Of a stretch of 63,744 bases of DNA, positions 9,361-17,373 are shown piece after piece. A program made the position numbers and the translations under genes. The stretch is taken from positions 9,735 to 73,478 of the forward strand of contig DFEG01000016.1 in the NCBI GenBank assembly GCA_002369075.1. Reading direction: 5' to 3'. Source of the DNA: Bacteroidales bacterium UBA3808 (GTDB taxonomy: Bacteria; Bacteroidota; Bacteroidia; Bacteroidales; Paludibacteraceae). The notes beneath the pieces are model-generated. The model did no database searches. It worked only from the letters and a program-made list of their open reading frames with translations, and was not told the origin of the DNA. The first letter of the stretch is position 1. Each line of letters starts with the position of its first letter.

Positions 9361-9835
9361 ATTCTGCGTAAGTGTAGGCGTAGGGGTTTTTCTCGTCTGC
9401 TTCGTGCCGCTCGGCGCTCAGCAGCTTCCACTCGCTCTCTTTGATCTCCGGGAAGAACGTATCTGCGTCCTCCCAGCTGTGATGGATATGTGTTATATAG
9501 AGTTTGTCGGCAATCTCCATAGCCTGCCTATACACCATTCCGCCGCCGATCACAAAAGCTTCCTCTTCGCCCTTGACGGCATTAACCATTTCCTCAATAG
9601 AATACACCGCTTCTGCCCCCTCAAAGGTCTTGCCTTTTACGTCCGTCAGAACGATATTACGGCGGTTGGGCAGAGGGTGCTTGGGGAGTGAGAAGAAAGT
9701 CCGCTCACCCATCATGACGGTCTTACCGCTCGTGATCTCTTTGAAATGCTTGAGGTCTGCCGGCATGTGGCACAGCAGGTCTCCTTTCTTGCCGATGGCG
9801 TAGTTCTCGGCTACCGCTACTATAATAGAAATCAT
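9347..9835 (-). CDS. folA: Dihydrofolate reductase
   Basis: FolA reduces dihydrofolate to tetrahydrofolate using NADPH. The N-terminus MISIIVAVAENYAIG, the DLKHFKEITSGKTVMMGERT stretch and the FVIGGGMVYRQA glycine-rich motif are diagnostic, and 162 aa is typical. It lies after thyA in the same direction, the usual pairing, since thymidylate synthase makes the dihydrofolate that FolA recycles. Its 3' end overlaps ettA by 14 nt. Confidence 0.96.
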   Translation of the reverse strand: MISIIVAVAENYAIGKKGDLLCHMPADLKHFKEITSGKTVMMGERTFFSLPKHPLPNRRNIVLTDVKGKTFEGAEAVYSIEEMVNAVKGEEEAFVIGGGMVYRQAMEIADKLYITHIHHSWEDADTFFPEIKESEWKLLSAERHEADEKNPYAYTYAEYGRR

Positions 9836-9836
9836 A

Positions 9837-9886
9837 AATTGTCAATTGTCAATTATCAATTATCAATTATCAATTATCAATTACAC
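9837..9886. repeat. TCAATTA heptamer run, folA-thyA gap
   Basis: About six 7-bp units of the TCAATTA/TCAATTG family fill the whole folA-thyA gap. Read leftward the unit (TAATTGA) contains stop codons in every frame, and the thyA TAA is formed by the first unit. Confidence 0.85.
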
Positions 9887-10675
9887 CGACACCACTCCGG
9901 CAATATGCGGATGCGGGTCGTATCCTTCTAATTGGAAATCTTCGTATTGGAACCCGAACAGATCCTTCACCTCCGGATTGAGCTTCATCGTCGGTAGCGG
10001 CCGAGGATCTCTCGTCAGCTGTAGTTTGACTTGGTCCAGGTGGTTCAGATAGATATGTGCATCGCCGAGTGTGTGTACGAAATCGCCGCATTGCAGTCCC
10101 GTTACCTGTGCCATCATCTGGAGCAATAAGGCGTATGAAGCGATGTTAAACGGCACGCCGAGGAAGATATCCGCGCTGCGCTGGTAGAGTTGCAGACTCA
10201 GTTTGCCGTCCGCCACATAGAACTGGAACAGGCAGTGGCACGGCGGTAACGCCATTTTCTCCACTTCCGCTACGTTCCACGCGCTGACCATCATCCGCCG
10301 GCTGTCGGGGTTGTTCTTAATGGTCTCGATGACGTTTGCTATCTGGTCAATTGTGCCGCCGTTGTAGTCCGGCCAGCTGCGCCACTGGTGACCATACACC
10401 GGACCCAACTCGCCGTTCTCGTCCGCCCATTCGTTCCAGATACGCACACCGTGCTCCTGAAGGTATTTCACGTTCGTGTCGCCCTGCAGGAACCATAGCA
10501 ACTCGTAGATGATGGACTTGAGGTGCAGTTTTTTCGTAGTCAGCAACGGAAAACCGTCCTCCATCTTGAATCGCATCTGGTGACCGAAAACCGAGATTGT
10601 ACCCGTGCCCGTGCGGTCGTGTTTAATGGTGCCTTCCTCCAGCACCCGCTTGCATAAATCTAAATATTGCTTCAT
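9881..10675 (-). CDS. thyA: Thymidylate synthase
   Basis: ThyA methylates dUMP to dTMP using methylene-tetrahydrofolate. At 264 aa it has the classic length. The catalytic cysteine lies in ALPPCHCLFQFYV near residue 146, and RSADIFLGVPFNIASYA and HIYLNHLDQ are family signatures. The neighbouring folA completes the dTMP/folate cycle. The coding region is free of inserted repeats, and only its stop codon lies in a heptamer run. Confidence 0.97.
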   Translation of the reverse strand: MKQYLDLCKRVLEEGTIKHDRTGTGTISVFGHQMRFKMEDGFPLLTTKKLHLKSIIYELLWFLQGDTNVKYLQEHGVRIWNEWADENGELGPVYGHQWRSWPDYNGGTIDQIANVIETIKNNPDSRRMMVSAWNVAEVEKMALPPCHCLFQFYVADGKLSLQLYQRSADIFLGVPFNIASYALLLQMMAQVTGLQCGDFVHTLGDAHIYLNHLDQVKLQLTRDPRPLPTMKLNPEVKDLFGFQYEDFQLEGYDPHPHIAGVVSV

Positions 10676-10680
10676 ATCAA

Positions 10681-10786
10681 TGAATAACGATTAATGAATA
10701 ATGAATATCTCGCGGAGCGAATAGGTGCGTCATCGGAAAAATATTCATTGTCAATTATCAATTATCAACTATCAACTATCAACTAA
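10681..10786. repeat. Mosaic repeat between thyA and the porE-like gene
   Basis: An AATGAAT-type run, a central non-repeat insert (about 10710-10738, including CTCGCGGAGCGAATAGG) and a TCAATTA/TCAACTA run make up this gap. The layout of repeat, GC-rich insert and repeat is the same as at 6018-6096. The TAG stop of the porE-like gene (10783-10785) lies in the last heptamer. Confidence 0.8.
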
Positions 10787-12876
10787 TAAAGTTTATACGT
10801 TGTCTTCAGTACCTTGAACTCCGTCCGTCGGTTGATCTGGTTGCATATCTCCTGTTGGTCCGCCGGCAGACCGAGGATGAACGCTTCGTCCAGTACTTGC
10901 TCCACCGGAATGAACGGGTATTGTTTGTTCATTGCTTTGTCGCATACTACCGGTTTGCTTTTACCGTAACCCACCGGCGTCAGACGCTCTTTCTCAATGC
11001 CCTTTTTCACTAAGTAGTCGCAACAGCTCTGCGCACGTTTCTGCGAGAGCTCGAGGTTGAACTGCTCGTTACCTACGAGGTCGGTGTGGGCGCTCAACTC
11101 AATCGTTATGTTGGGGTTGTCGTTGAGCAGCTTGACCAGCTTCTCCAACTCGCTCTCACTCGCTTTGGTGACCTCCCACCGACCGAACTCATAGAAGATA
11201 TTTTCCATCTTCACCGGCCGGCTGATCGGGTTGAGCGCGAAGTTCATGGTGTAGGTCTTGCTGTCCTTCAGTCCTTTGGTGTCAAAGAGTTCTTTGGCAT
11301 TGAGGTGACCGCGGGCGGTGGCGAGCATGACGTACCGAACCTCTTTGTTGATCTTCACTTTGTAGCTTCCGTCGCGTCGGGCGTTCAGTTTGTTGTTTGT
11401 ACCGTCCGAACCTACGATGCGCAACTTGGCGTCCGAGAGCGGATTGCCTTCCTCGTCCGTTACTTTGCCTTCTACATAGAACTCCATTTCCGGCAGCCAA
11501 AAACGGTAGATCTTGTCAAATCCTTTCTTGTCGCCTTTATTGGAGGAGAAAAAACCGTTCTGGCTCTCGCCCTCGAACGTGATACCGAAATCGTCGCCCA
11601 CGCCGTTGAACGAAGACCCCATGTTATAAACCACCCAGACAGTACTGTCTCGGTAGGTGGTGTCCTTAATGGCTTTGAAGATATCCAACCCGCCGTAACC
11701 CGGCTGACCGTTGGAGGCAAAATAGAGCGTACCATCCGCGTGTACGTACGGGTACATTTCATCCGCGGAGGTGTTGATACCTTTCCCCAATGGCTGTGCG
11801 TTCACCCATTGATCACCGTCTAACTCCGCTATCCATATATCCTTACCTCCTTCGCCTCCGGGAGCGTCGCTCGCGAAATAGAGGGTGTCGCCGGAGGGGT
11901 TGAGCGCCGGGTGACCTACGGTGATGGAACTGTCCGCAAAGAGTTTGACCTCCTGCGCCTCGCCCCATTCGCCGCTCGCGCGCTCGCTCTTATAGATCTT
12001 CGCGCCTAAGTCCTGACCGTTGATGGGTTTGGAGTAGGTGAAGTACATTGTTCTTCCGTCGCGGGTGAAGCAGCAGACACCCATCTCTGCACTTGCGGCA
12101 TTCTTTCCGCCGGTAGAGTCGTTCTCCTGCTTCTCATCATCCGTATCGCCGTAGAGACCTTCCGCCGGTTCGATCTCTTCCCAGGCTCCTGCGGCGTTCT
12201 TTCTCGTCTGATAGAGTTGGAACAACTGTTGTCCCGTTACGTTACTCGGGCGCTTCAGGGTTTTCTTGCCGCCTTTCTGCTTCTCCTGCCGGTTGGAGGT
12301 GAACATTAACGCATCATTATTGTCGCCGATGAACATCGGTGCAAAGTTGCCGGTGCGTTTCTGATTGAACTCCTTTGCTTCCTGCACCTTGTACCGCGAG
12401 CCCTCGCGTTTCCACTCGTCTATCTTCGAGCACGCGTACTTGCCGGCCTGCGCCACGTAGTTGTCCGGGTGTGCTTCCAGATACAGTTCATAGCTCTTTG
12501 CCGCATCTTTGTACTTGCCCTGATACTGCAGTGCCTGTCCGGCGTGCAGAAAAACGGCCGAATCCTGTAGCTGGTACTTGTTGCGTATGGCGTTTTGATA
12601 GCAGTTCACGGCACGAGGGTTGTTAATCAGCCGGTAGCACTCCGCTTGCCGGTAAGCAACATAACCTTTCAGCTTCTTGTCCTTCTGGCTCGATAAACGT
12701 CCATAGCACGACTTGTAGATACCTGCCGCTTCGTAATACTCGCCGATGGCGAATTTCTTGTCCGCCCGTTTGATCCGTTGCTGAATACTGCAAGAAGAAA
12801 GGCCCACGATGATGGACAATAGACAAAGGACAAATATGTATTTACTGAATCTCACCGTGAGATGTTCATTAATCAT
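10783..12876 (-). CDS. porE: PorE-like OmpA-domain lipoprotein (type IX secretion)
   Basis: The architecture matches PorE of the type IX secretion system: a lipoprotein signal with lipobox cysteine near residue 29 (GLSSC), TPR-like helices (about 35-160), a PD40/WD40-like propeller (about 175-450, with repeats such as GDTLYFASDAPGG and GTLYFASNGQPGYGG), a carboxypeptidase-regulatory-like domain (about 470-540, VEGKVTDEEGNPLSDAKL) and a C-terminal OmpA-type peptidoglycan-binding domain (IELSAHTDLVGNEQFN). It would sit on the periplasmic side of the outer membrane and tie the secretion machine to peptidoglycan. The specific PorE role is inferred from domain order and the presence of a porD-like gene nearby. 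Confidence 0.8.
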   Translation of the reverse strand: MINEHLTVRFSKYIFVLCLLSIIVGLSSCSIQQRIKRADKKFAIGEYYEAAGIYKSCYGRLSSQKDKKLKGYVAYRQAECYRLINNPRAVNCYQNAIRNKYQLQDSAVFLHAGQALQYQGKYKDAAKSYELYLEAHPDNYVAQAGKYACSKIDEWKREGSRYKVQEAKEFNQKRTGNFAPMFIGDNNDALMFTSNRQEKQKGGKKTLKRPSNVTGQQLFQLYQTRKNAAGAWEEIEPAEGLYGDTDDEKQENDSTGGKNAASAEMGVCCFTRDGRTMYFTYSKPINGQDLGAKIYKSERASGEWGEAQEVKLFADSSITVGHPALNPSGDTLYFASDAPGGEGGKDIWIAELDGDQWVNAQPLGKGINTSADEMYPYVHADGTLYFASNGQPGYGGLDIFKAIKDTTYRDSTVWVVYNMGSSFNGVGDDFGITFEGESQNGFFSSNKGDKKGFDKIYRFWLPEMEFYVEGKVTDEEGNPLSDAKLRIVGSDGTNNKLNARRDGSYKVKINKEVRYVMLATARGHLNAKELFDTKGLKDSKTYTMNFALNPISRPVKMENIFYEFGRWEVTKASESELEKLVKLLNDNPNITIELSAHTDLVGNEQFNLELSQKRAQSCCDYLVKKGIEKERLTPVGYGKSKPVVCDKAMNKQYPFIPVEQVLDEAFILGLPADQQEICNQINRRTEFKVLKTTYKLY

Positions 12877-12895
12877 TGTTTTTTATTCATTCTAT

Positions 12896-12930
12896 CTCCT
12901 CCCCTAAAGGGGAGGTCGGGTGGGGTCTAC
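12896..12930. repeat. CTCCCC/GGGGAG hairpin repeat
   Basis: A palindrome (CTCCCCTAAAGGGGAG) is followed by GTCGGGTGGGGTC. Related copies are at 13491-13527 (inside the DUF1015 gene), 18241-18322 (inside korB), 39290-39333 (inside queH) and 44545-44580 (end of the unknown gene). This copy abuts the stop of the DUF1015 gene. Confidence 0.8.
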
Positions 12931-14270
12931 AACTCGTGTACCACCAGTCCGCTACGCAGTTTCGGCTCAAACCAAGTCGTCTTAGGCGGCATGATATTAC
13001 CGCTGTCGGCGATGTCGATGATCTGCTGCATGGTCACGGGGTAGAGGGCCAACGCCATCTTCATCTCGCCGCTGTCCACTCTGCGCTGTAGCTCGCCCAG
13101 ACCGCGGATACCACCTACGAAATCAATCCGCTTGTCGCTCCGCAGGTCTTTGATACCCAAAATCTTGTCGAGAATCAGGTTGCTCGAGATCGTTACGTCC
13201 AGTACGCCTATCGGGTCGGAGTCGTCGTAACGACCTTCTTTGGCGGTCAGCGAATACCATTTGCCGCCGAGGTACAGCGAGAAATTATGCAGCCCTTTCG
13301 GCTTCACGGCGGAGAAATCATCCGATATCCCGGTATTCCGGTATTCCGATATTTCGAAATCTGCTTTCAATGCCTCGATGAACTCTGCCTCGCTCAGTCC
13401 GTTCAGGTCTTTCACCACGCGGTTGTAGTCGATTATGTTCAACTGATTGTCCGGGAAGCACACTGCCAGAAAGAACTCATACTCCGGCCTTTCTCCCCCT
13501 TTGAGAGGGGGGTGGGGGGTGTCCTTTTTCCTCTCTGCGCCCACCCCGGCTGCGGCTGCCGAGCGGTGGTGACCGTCCGCAATGTACATGGCGGGAATCT
13601 CGGCAAAGATCTTTGTAATGGTATCAATCGTCTCGCGGTCGTTGATCACCCAGAACGTGTGCCGGAACCCTTCCGGTGCGGCTACGAAATCGTACTCCGG
13701 TGCGCCCTTGCAGACCTCTGCTACGATCTTGTCCAGATCCTCGCGATGCGGGTAAGCGAAGAACACCGGCTCCATGTTGGCGTTCAGCGCACGCACATGC
13801 TTCATGCGGTCTTCCTCTTTGTCGCGGCGTGTCAACTCGTGTTTCTTGATCCGTCCCTCCAGATAATCATCCACCCACGCGCCGACTACTAAGCCGTATT
13901 GCGTCTTTCCGCCTAACGGGCTTTTGTCTTTGAGCGGCTCTGCCGCGGTCTTTCGACTTTGAGCGACTCCGTCGCGGTCTAAAATTGTCTGCGCATATAC
14001 GTAGTATTTCTCCTCTTTGTCCTGAACGAGCCATCCCTCTTTGCGGAACTTGGCGAACTGCTCCACGGCGGCGCCATACACGCGCTCGTCGTGCTCGTCT
14101 GTACCCGGTGCAAAATTGATCTCCGGTTTGATAATGTGGTACAAGCTCTTTTCGTTACCCGCAGCCTCTGCGCGCGCCTCTTCCGAGTTCAACACATCGT
14201 ACGGACGGCTGCTAACTTGCTCCACCAACTCTTTCGGTGGACGTATCCCTCTAAACGGTTTGATCTTCAT
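12927..14270 (-). CDS. DUF1015 family protein with three in-frame repeat inserts
   Basis: The N-terminus (MKIKPFRGIRPPKELVEQVSSRPYD) and the YIADGHHRSAAA motif are typical of DUF1015, a widespread family of unproven function with a ParB-like, kinase-related fold. At 447 aa it is longer than the usual 400-420 aa. The excess is explained by three repeat inserts read in frame: 13921-13985 (KTAAEPLKDKSPLGG), 13491-13527 (CTCCCC repeat, read as HPPLKGGE) and 13321-13360 (read as EYRNTGIS). All fall between conserved blocks, so the protein is probably functional. Confidence 0.85.
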   Translation of the reverse strand: MKIKPFRGIRPPKELVEQVSSRPYDVLNSEEARAEAAGNEKSLYHIIKPEINFAPGTDEHDERVYGAAVEQFAKFRKEGWLVQDKEEKYYVYAQTILDRDGVAQSRKTAAEPLKDKSPLGGKTQYGLVVGAWVDDYLEGRIKKHELTRRDKEEDRMKHVRALNANMEPVFFAYPHREDLDKIVAEVCKGAPEYDFVAAPEGFRHTFWVINDRETIDTITKIFAEIPAMYIADGHHRSAAAAGVGAERKKDTPHPPLKGGERPEYEFFLAVCFPDNQLNIIDYNRVVKDLNGLSEAEFIEALKADFEISEYRNTGISDDFSAVKPKGLHNFSLYLGGKWYSLTAKEGRYDDSDPIGVLDVTISSNLILDKILGIKDLRSDKRIDFVGGIRGLGELQRRVDSGEMKMALALYPVTMQQIIDIADSGNIMPPKTTWFEPKLRSGLVVHEL

Positions 14271-14403
14271 AAAATCATTTACGATTTAATCATTTACGAT
14301 TTGGTCATTTATTTGTTCATTGAGTCATTGAACCAATTTAGACTAAATGGCTAAATAGCCAAATGGTACATAAATGGTACATGGTAAATGAACAAATGGT
14401 ACA
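14271..14403. repeat. Imperfect CATTTACGATTT/AAATGGTAC repeat tract
   Basis: This 133-bp gap between the bactofilin and DUF1015 genes consists almost wholly of related short words (TCATTTACGATTTGG, TAAATGGCTAAATAGCC, AAATGGTACA). No promoter of the TAnnTTTG type is visible in it, so the genes on its left probably depend on read-through from the bactofilin promoter. Confidence 0.7.
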
Positions 14404-14769
14404 TTACGCCTTCTTTTCTGCCACTGTCGCACCACCCATGCTGCACGTGCCGTTAAACATCGCTCCCGGTTCGACGATCAAGGTCTTGGTGATTACATCG
14501 CCCATGATCTTGCCGCTCGTACGGAGCGATAACTGCTCACGGCACGTGATCTTGCCCTCCATTAAGCCTAATATCTCTGCGTTCTGGCACACGATCGTGC
14601 CTTTCACACGACCGGCCTCTCCGATCACCACCTTGCCCCTACACTGCAAATCTCCCTCAATCAATCCGTCTATGCGGTAATCGCTGTCCGCCGTTATATT
14701 TCCTACAATCTTGCTGCCTGCGGTCAGCGCGTTGAACATCGCACCGCTCTGCTGTTTGTCATTTGCCAT
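14404..14769 (-). CDS. Bactofilin (polymer-forming cytoskeletal protein)
   Basis: A small protein made of short beta-helix rungs (VGNITADSDYRIDGLIEGDL, VVIGEAGRVKGTIVC, ISGKIMGDV-like repeats), the hallmark of bactofilins, which polymerise without nucleotide at membranes and affect cell shape or wall synthesis. It has about 121 aa. The ATG at 14769 gives MANDKQQSG; an ATG two codons upstream (14775) is equally possible. A strong promoter lies at 14827-14858. It is the first gene of the leftward series that ends with hemW. Confidence 0.88.
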   Translation of the reverse strand: MANDKQQSGAMFNALTAGSKIVGNITADSDYRIDGLIEGDLQCRGKVVIGEAGRVKGTIVCQNAEILGLMEGKITCREQLSLRTSGKIMGDVITKTLIVEPGAMFNGTCSMGGATVAEKKA

Positions 14770-14826
14770 AATCATATATATTTTAGTTATTCAAAATATC
14801 GCGCAACTCTGCACGCAAATTCGTTG

Positions 14827-14858
14827 CAAAGATACAACTTTTTTTTGACATACGCAAA
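14827..14858 (-). promoter_or_regulatory. Bacteroidetes-type promoter for the bactofilin gene
   Basis: Read leftward, a TTTG (-33 element, 14858-14855) is followed after exactly 20 nt by TATCTTTG (-7 element, 14834-14827). The -33 box continues as TTGCGTATGTCAAAAAAA, a sequence shared with several other promoters in the window. Confidence 0.8.
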
Positions 14859-14937
14859 TTTCTCTGCAGTTTTTTTTCCGTTACTCACGTTTTGTTGGAG
14901 CTCTTTGCGCGGGACTCAGTTTTGCCGGACTCCTTCT

Positions 14938-15192
14938 TTACCTCGCGTCTCCTGCAATCAGCAGGATAATCCATGTCAGCAGCGGTGACACAAAGAACGA
15001 CAGCAACGCCCATCCTAACGGGTCACGGTGCCTGTTCACCGCCATGCGGTACGCAATGTGGATACGAATGAAATACACTAACAGCAGTGCCGCCAATCCG
15101 AACAACACACCTATCATGCCTAACGCTATACCCGACATTCCGGCGAACAGACCTGCCAACAGATCCTCAATGGTAGTAATTAAATTTTCCAT
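14938..15192 (-). CDS. Small two-helix membrane protein
   Basis: An 84 aa protein with two or three hydrophobic segments (about residues 14-40 and 62-80), the second ending in a short charged tail. A basic loop (RIHIAYRMAVNRHRDPLG) separates them. I do not recognise the family. It has its own clear promoter at 15225-15256, supporting that it is a real gene, and it is divergent from korA. No enzymatic residues are apparent. Confidence 0.7.
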   Translation of the reverse strand: MENLITTIEDLLAGLFAGMSGIALGMIGVLFGLAALLLVYFIRIHIAYRMAVNRHRDPLGWALLSFFVSPLLTWIILLIAGDAR

Positions 15193-15224
15193 ATTACATA
15201 TCTTGTTTCAAACCAAACAGGGAG

Positions 15225-15256
15225 CAAAAGTACTGCTTTTTTTTGACATATGCAAA
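15225..15256 (-). promoter_or_regulatory. Promoter of the small membrane protein gene
   Basis: Leftward TTTG (15256-15253), then 20 nt, then TACTTTTG (15232-15225). The sequence after the -33 box is TTGCATATGTCAAAAAAA, almost identical to the bactofilin promoter. It lies back to back with the korA promoter. Confidence 0.8.
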
Positions 15257-15273
15257 TATTTTTCACTTTTCTC

Positions 15274-15304
15274 TTGCGTATGTGCAATTTTTGTTGTACC
15301 TTTG
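15274..15304 (+). promoter_or_regulatory. Promoter of korAB
   Basis: TTG at 15274-15276, a 20-nt spacer and TACCTTTG at 15297-15304. The -33 region reads TTGCGTATGTGCA, matching the extended box seen at other promoters. The korA GTG start follows about 28 nt downstream. Confidence 0.82.
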
Positions 15305-15331
15305 TACCAAATTTAATACCAACATAAGAAA

Positions 15332-17347
15332 GTGAAAAATATCACAGTTCGATTTTGTGGAGATTCCGGCGACGGCATGCAGCTGACGGGTAACATGTTT
15401 GCCCAGCTCGCAGCCGAAATGGGGAATGAGATTTCCACGCTGCCGGATTTTCCGGCAGAGATACGTGCGCCGCAGGGCACTTTAGGCGGCGTGAGTGCTT
15501 TCCAGGTAGAGTTAGGGCGGGAGGTCTATACCTCCGGCGACAAGGCGGATGTAGTGGTGGCGATGAACGCCGCCGCGCTGAAGGTCTGTACCTTAGGCTC
15601 GCATTTCAACCATCCGCAGGCGCATTTCGATGATGAGTTCGCGCTGTATCACAGGCACGCGATCGTCATTGTCGATACGGATTCGCTGGCCGACAAGGAT
15701 TTAGAGAAAGCGCAGTACCACACCGGCAATCCGTTCACGGAATTAGGCATTCCCGAGAGTGTGCAGATAGTCCCGGTAGCCCTGACAACGCTCACCAAAG
15801 AGGCGCTCAAAGACTCCGGCATGGACAACAAGTCCGTACTCAAATGCCGCAACATGTTCGCCTTGGGCTTGATTTATTGGCTGTTTGACGAACCGATGGA
15901 CAAAGCCATTCATCTTCTCGAAGAGAAATTCAAGAAGAAACCTGCACTCGTAGCTCCGAACACCAAGGTCATGGTGGACGGCTACAACTACGGTCAGAAC
16001 CTCGCCCTCTCCATCAATCAGATTCATCTTGGTCAGACCTGCGAAGGCGGTCTGGGTCACACCTGGAAGCGGTCTGTCAGCGATAGCGGTCTGTCAGCGA
16101 AGCGGTCTGTCAGCGATAGCGGTCTGTCAGCGCAGCGGTCTTTGTACACCTCCATCGCCGGCAACAAGGCGACGGCGTGGGGACTGATTGCTGCTGCTCA
16201 GAAAGCCGGCAAACGGCTTTTCCTCGGTTCGTACCCGATCACGCCGGCGACGGATATACTGCATGAGCTGGCGGCACGCAAAGACATGAACGTCATGGCC
16301 ATTCAGGCGGAGGACGAGATAGCGGGTGTCTGCACGGCTATCGGAGCCGCTTTTGCCGGTGATCTGGCATGCACGAGCACTTCCGGTCCCGGATTGTCGC
16401 TGAAATCAGAGGCAATCGGTTTGGCTGTCATGGCAGAGTTGCCATTAGTGGTGATTGACGTGCAGCGCGGCGGTCCTTCGACAGGCCTGCCGACCAAGAC
16501 CGAGCAGACCGACCTCCTCCAAGCCCTTTACGGCCGCAACGGGGAGTGCCCGGCGGTTGTCATAGCCGCTTCTTCGTCCGCCAACTGCTTCGACTACGCC
16601 TACGAGGCTTGCAAGATAGCGCTGGAGAACATGACGCCGGTGATTCTGATGACCGACACTTATCTGGCGAACGGTACGGCGCTCTGGCGTATCCCGAAGT
16701 TAGCCGAACTGCCGGAAATAAATCCGCAAACCGTTCCCGAGGAACTGAAAGGACATTATAATCCCGCGTTACGCGACGCGCGAGGCGTGCGTTATTGGGC
16801 GTACCCGGGCATGGAGGGCTACGAGCACCGGAATATCGGTCTCGAGCGCGACGCCGAGAAGGGTACTATCTCCACCAACCCCGAGAACCACGAACAGATG
16901 GTCCTTGCCCGCAAACACAAGATAGAGCAGATTGCCAACTCCATTCCTGAGTTGAAGGTGATAAAGCCGTCATTGAGTCAATTGTCAACTATCCATACGG
17001 CTTCAGCCGATCGTTCGAGGCTTTGCCGAGATAAGAACTGTCAACTATCAACTACCAACGGCACGTTGCTCGTGGGCTGGGGTAGTACCGAAGGACATCT
17101 GCATGCGGCGGCGAATGAATTGGGATGTGACCTCGCGCACTTCAACTACATTTGCCCGCTGCCGAAGAACACGCATGAAGTGCTCTCGCAGTACAAACGA
17201 ATAATTGTATGTGAGCTCAATACAGGACAGTTCGCCGCCTATCTCCGTGCGCAGTTCCCCGATCTTCACATCGAGCAATACAACGAGATCCAAGGACAGC
17301 CGTTCGCGGTAGAAAGAATAGTTAACTTTGTTAAAAAATCTGAATAA
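15332..17347 (+). CDS. korA: 2-oxoacid:ferredoxin oxidoreductase, fused gamma-alpha subunit
   Basis: The N-terminal gamma domain (about residues 1-185, starting ITVRFCGDSGDGMQLTG) is joined to an alpha domain (from about 275, with LFLGSYPITPATDILHELA and TSTSGPGLSLKSEA). With korB it would form an enzyme that oxidatively decarboxylates a 2-oxoacid, probably 2-oxoglutarate, to the acyl-CoA while reducing ferredoxin. The start is a GTG at 15332, 28 nt after the promoter. Two repeat inserts are read in frame. One is at 16067-16141 in the interdomain linker (two copies of RSVSDSGLSA plus one residue). The other is at 16975-17058 (heptamers around a palindrome). Both avoid conserved blocks. Substrate choice is inferred. 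Confidence 0.88.
   Translation: MKNITVRFCGDSGDGMQLTGNMFAQLAAEMGNEISTLPDFPAEIRAPQGTLGGVSAFQVELGREVYTSGDKADVVVAMNAAALKVCTLGSHFNHPQAHFDDEFALYHRHAIVIVDTDSLADKDLEKAQYHTGNPFTELGIPESVQIVPVALTTLTKEALKDSGMDNKSVLKCRNMFALGLIYWLFDEPMDKAIHLLEEKFKKKPALVAPNTKVMVDGYNYGQNLALSINQIHLGQTCEGGLGHTWKRSVSDSGLSAKRSVSDSGLSAQRSLYTSIAGNKATAWGLIAAAQKAGKRLFLGSYPITPATDILHELAARKDMNVMAIQAEDEIAGVCTAIGAAFAGDLACTSTSGPGLSLKSEAIGLAVMAELPLVVIDVQRGGPSTGLPTKTEQTDLLQALYGRNGECPAVVIAASSSANCFDYAYEACKIALENMTPVILMTDTYLANGTALWRIPKLAELPEINPQTVPEELKGHYNPALRDARGVRYWAYPGMEGYEHRNIGLERDAEKGTISTNPENHEQMVLARKHKIEQIANSIPELKVIKPSLSQLSTIHTASADRSRLCRDKNCQLSTTNGTLLVGWGSTEGHLHAAANELGCDLAHFNYICPLPKNTHEVLSQYKRIIVCELNTGQFAAYLRAQFPDLHIEQYNEIQGQPFAVERIVNFVKKSE
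16067..16141 (+). repeat. AGCGGTCTGTCAGCGA tandem repeat inside korA
   Basis: Four alternating 17- and 16-bp units (AGCGGTCTGTCAGCGAT, AGCGGTCTGTCAGCGA), that is two 33-bp periods, encode two 11-residue repeats. The unit contains the AGCGNAGCGGTCT core found in many intergenic mosaics. It lies in the linker between the gamma and alpha domains. Confidence 0.88.
16975..17058 (+). repeat. Heptamer-palindrome-heptamer insert inside korA
   Basis: TCAATTG/TCAACTA heptamers flank a GC-rich insert at 17000-17036 (GATCGTTCGAGG, CCGAGATAAG) that is the inverse of the intergenic insert at 6029-6064. The whole stretch stays open in the korA frame. Confidence 0.85.
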
Positions 17348-17373
17348 TTATCAATTATCAATTATCAATTAAA

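Noticed and set aside
9837..10786. Heptamer runs as a possible CRISPR array
   Set aside because: The units are 7 bp with no unique spacers of constant size, and no cas genes are nearby.
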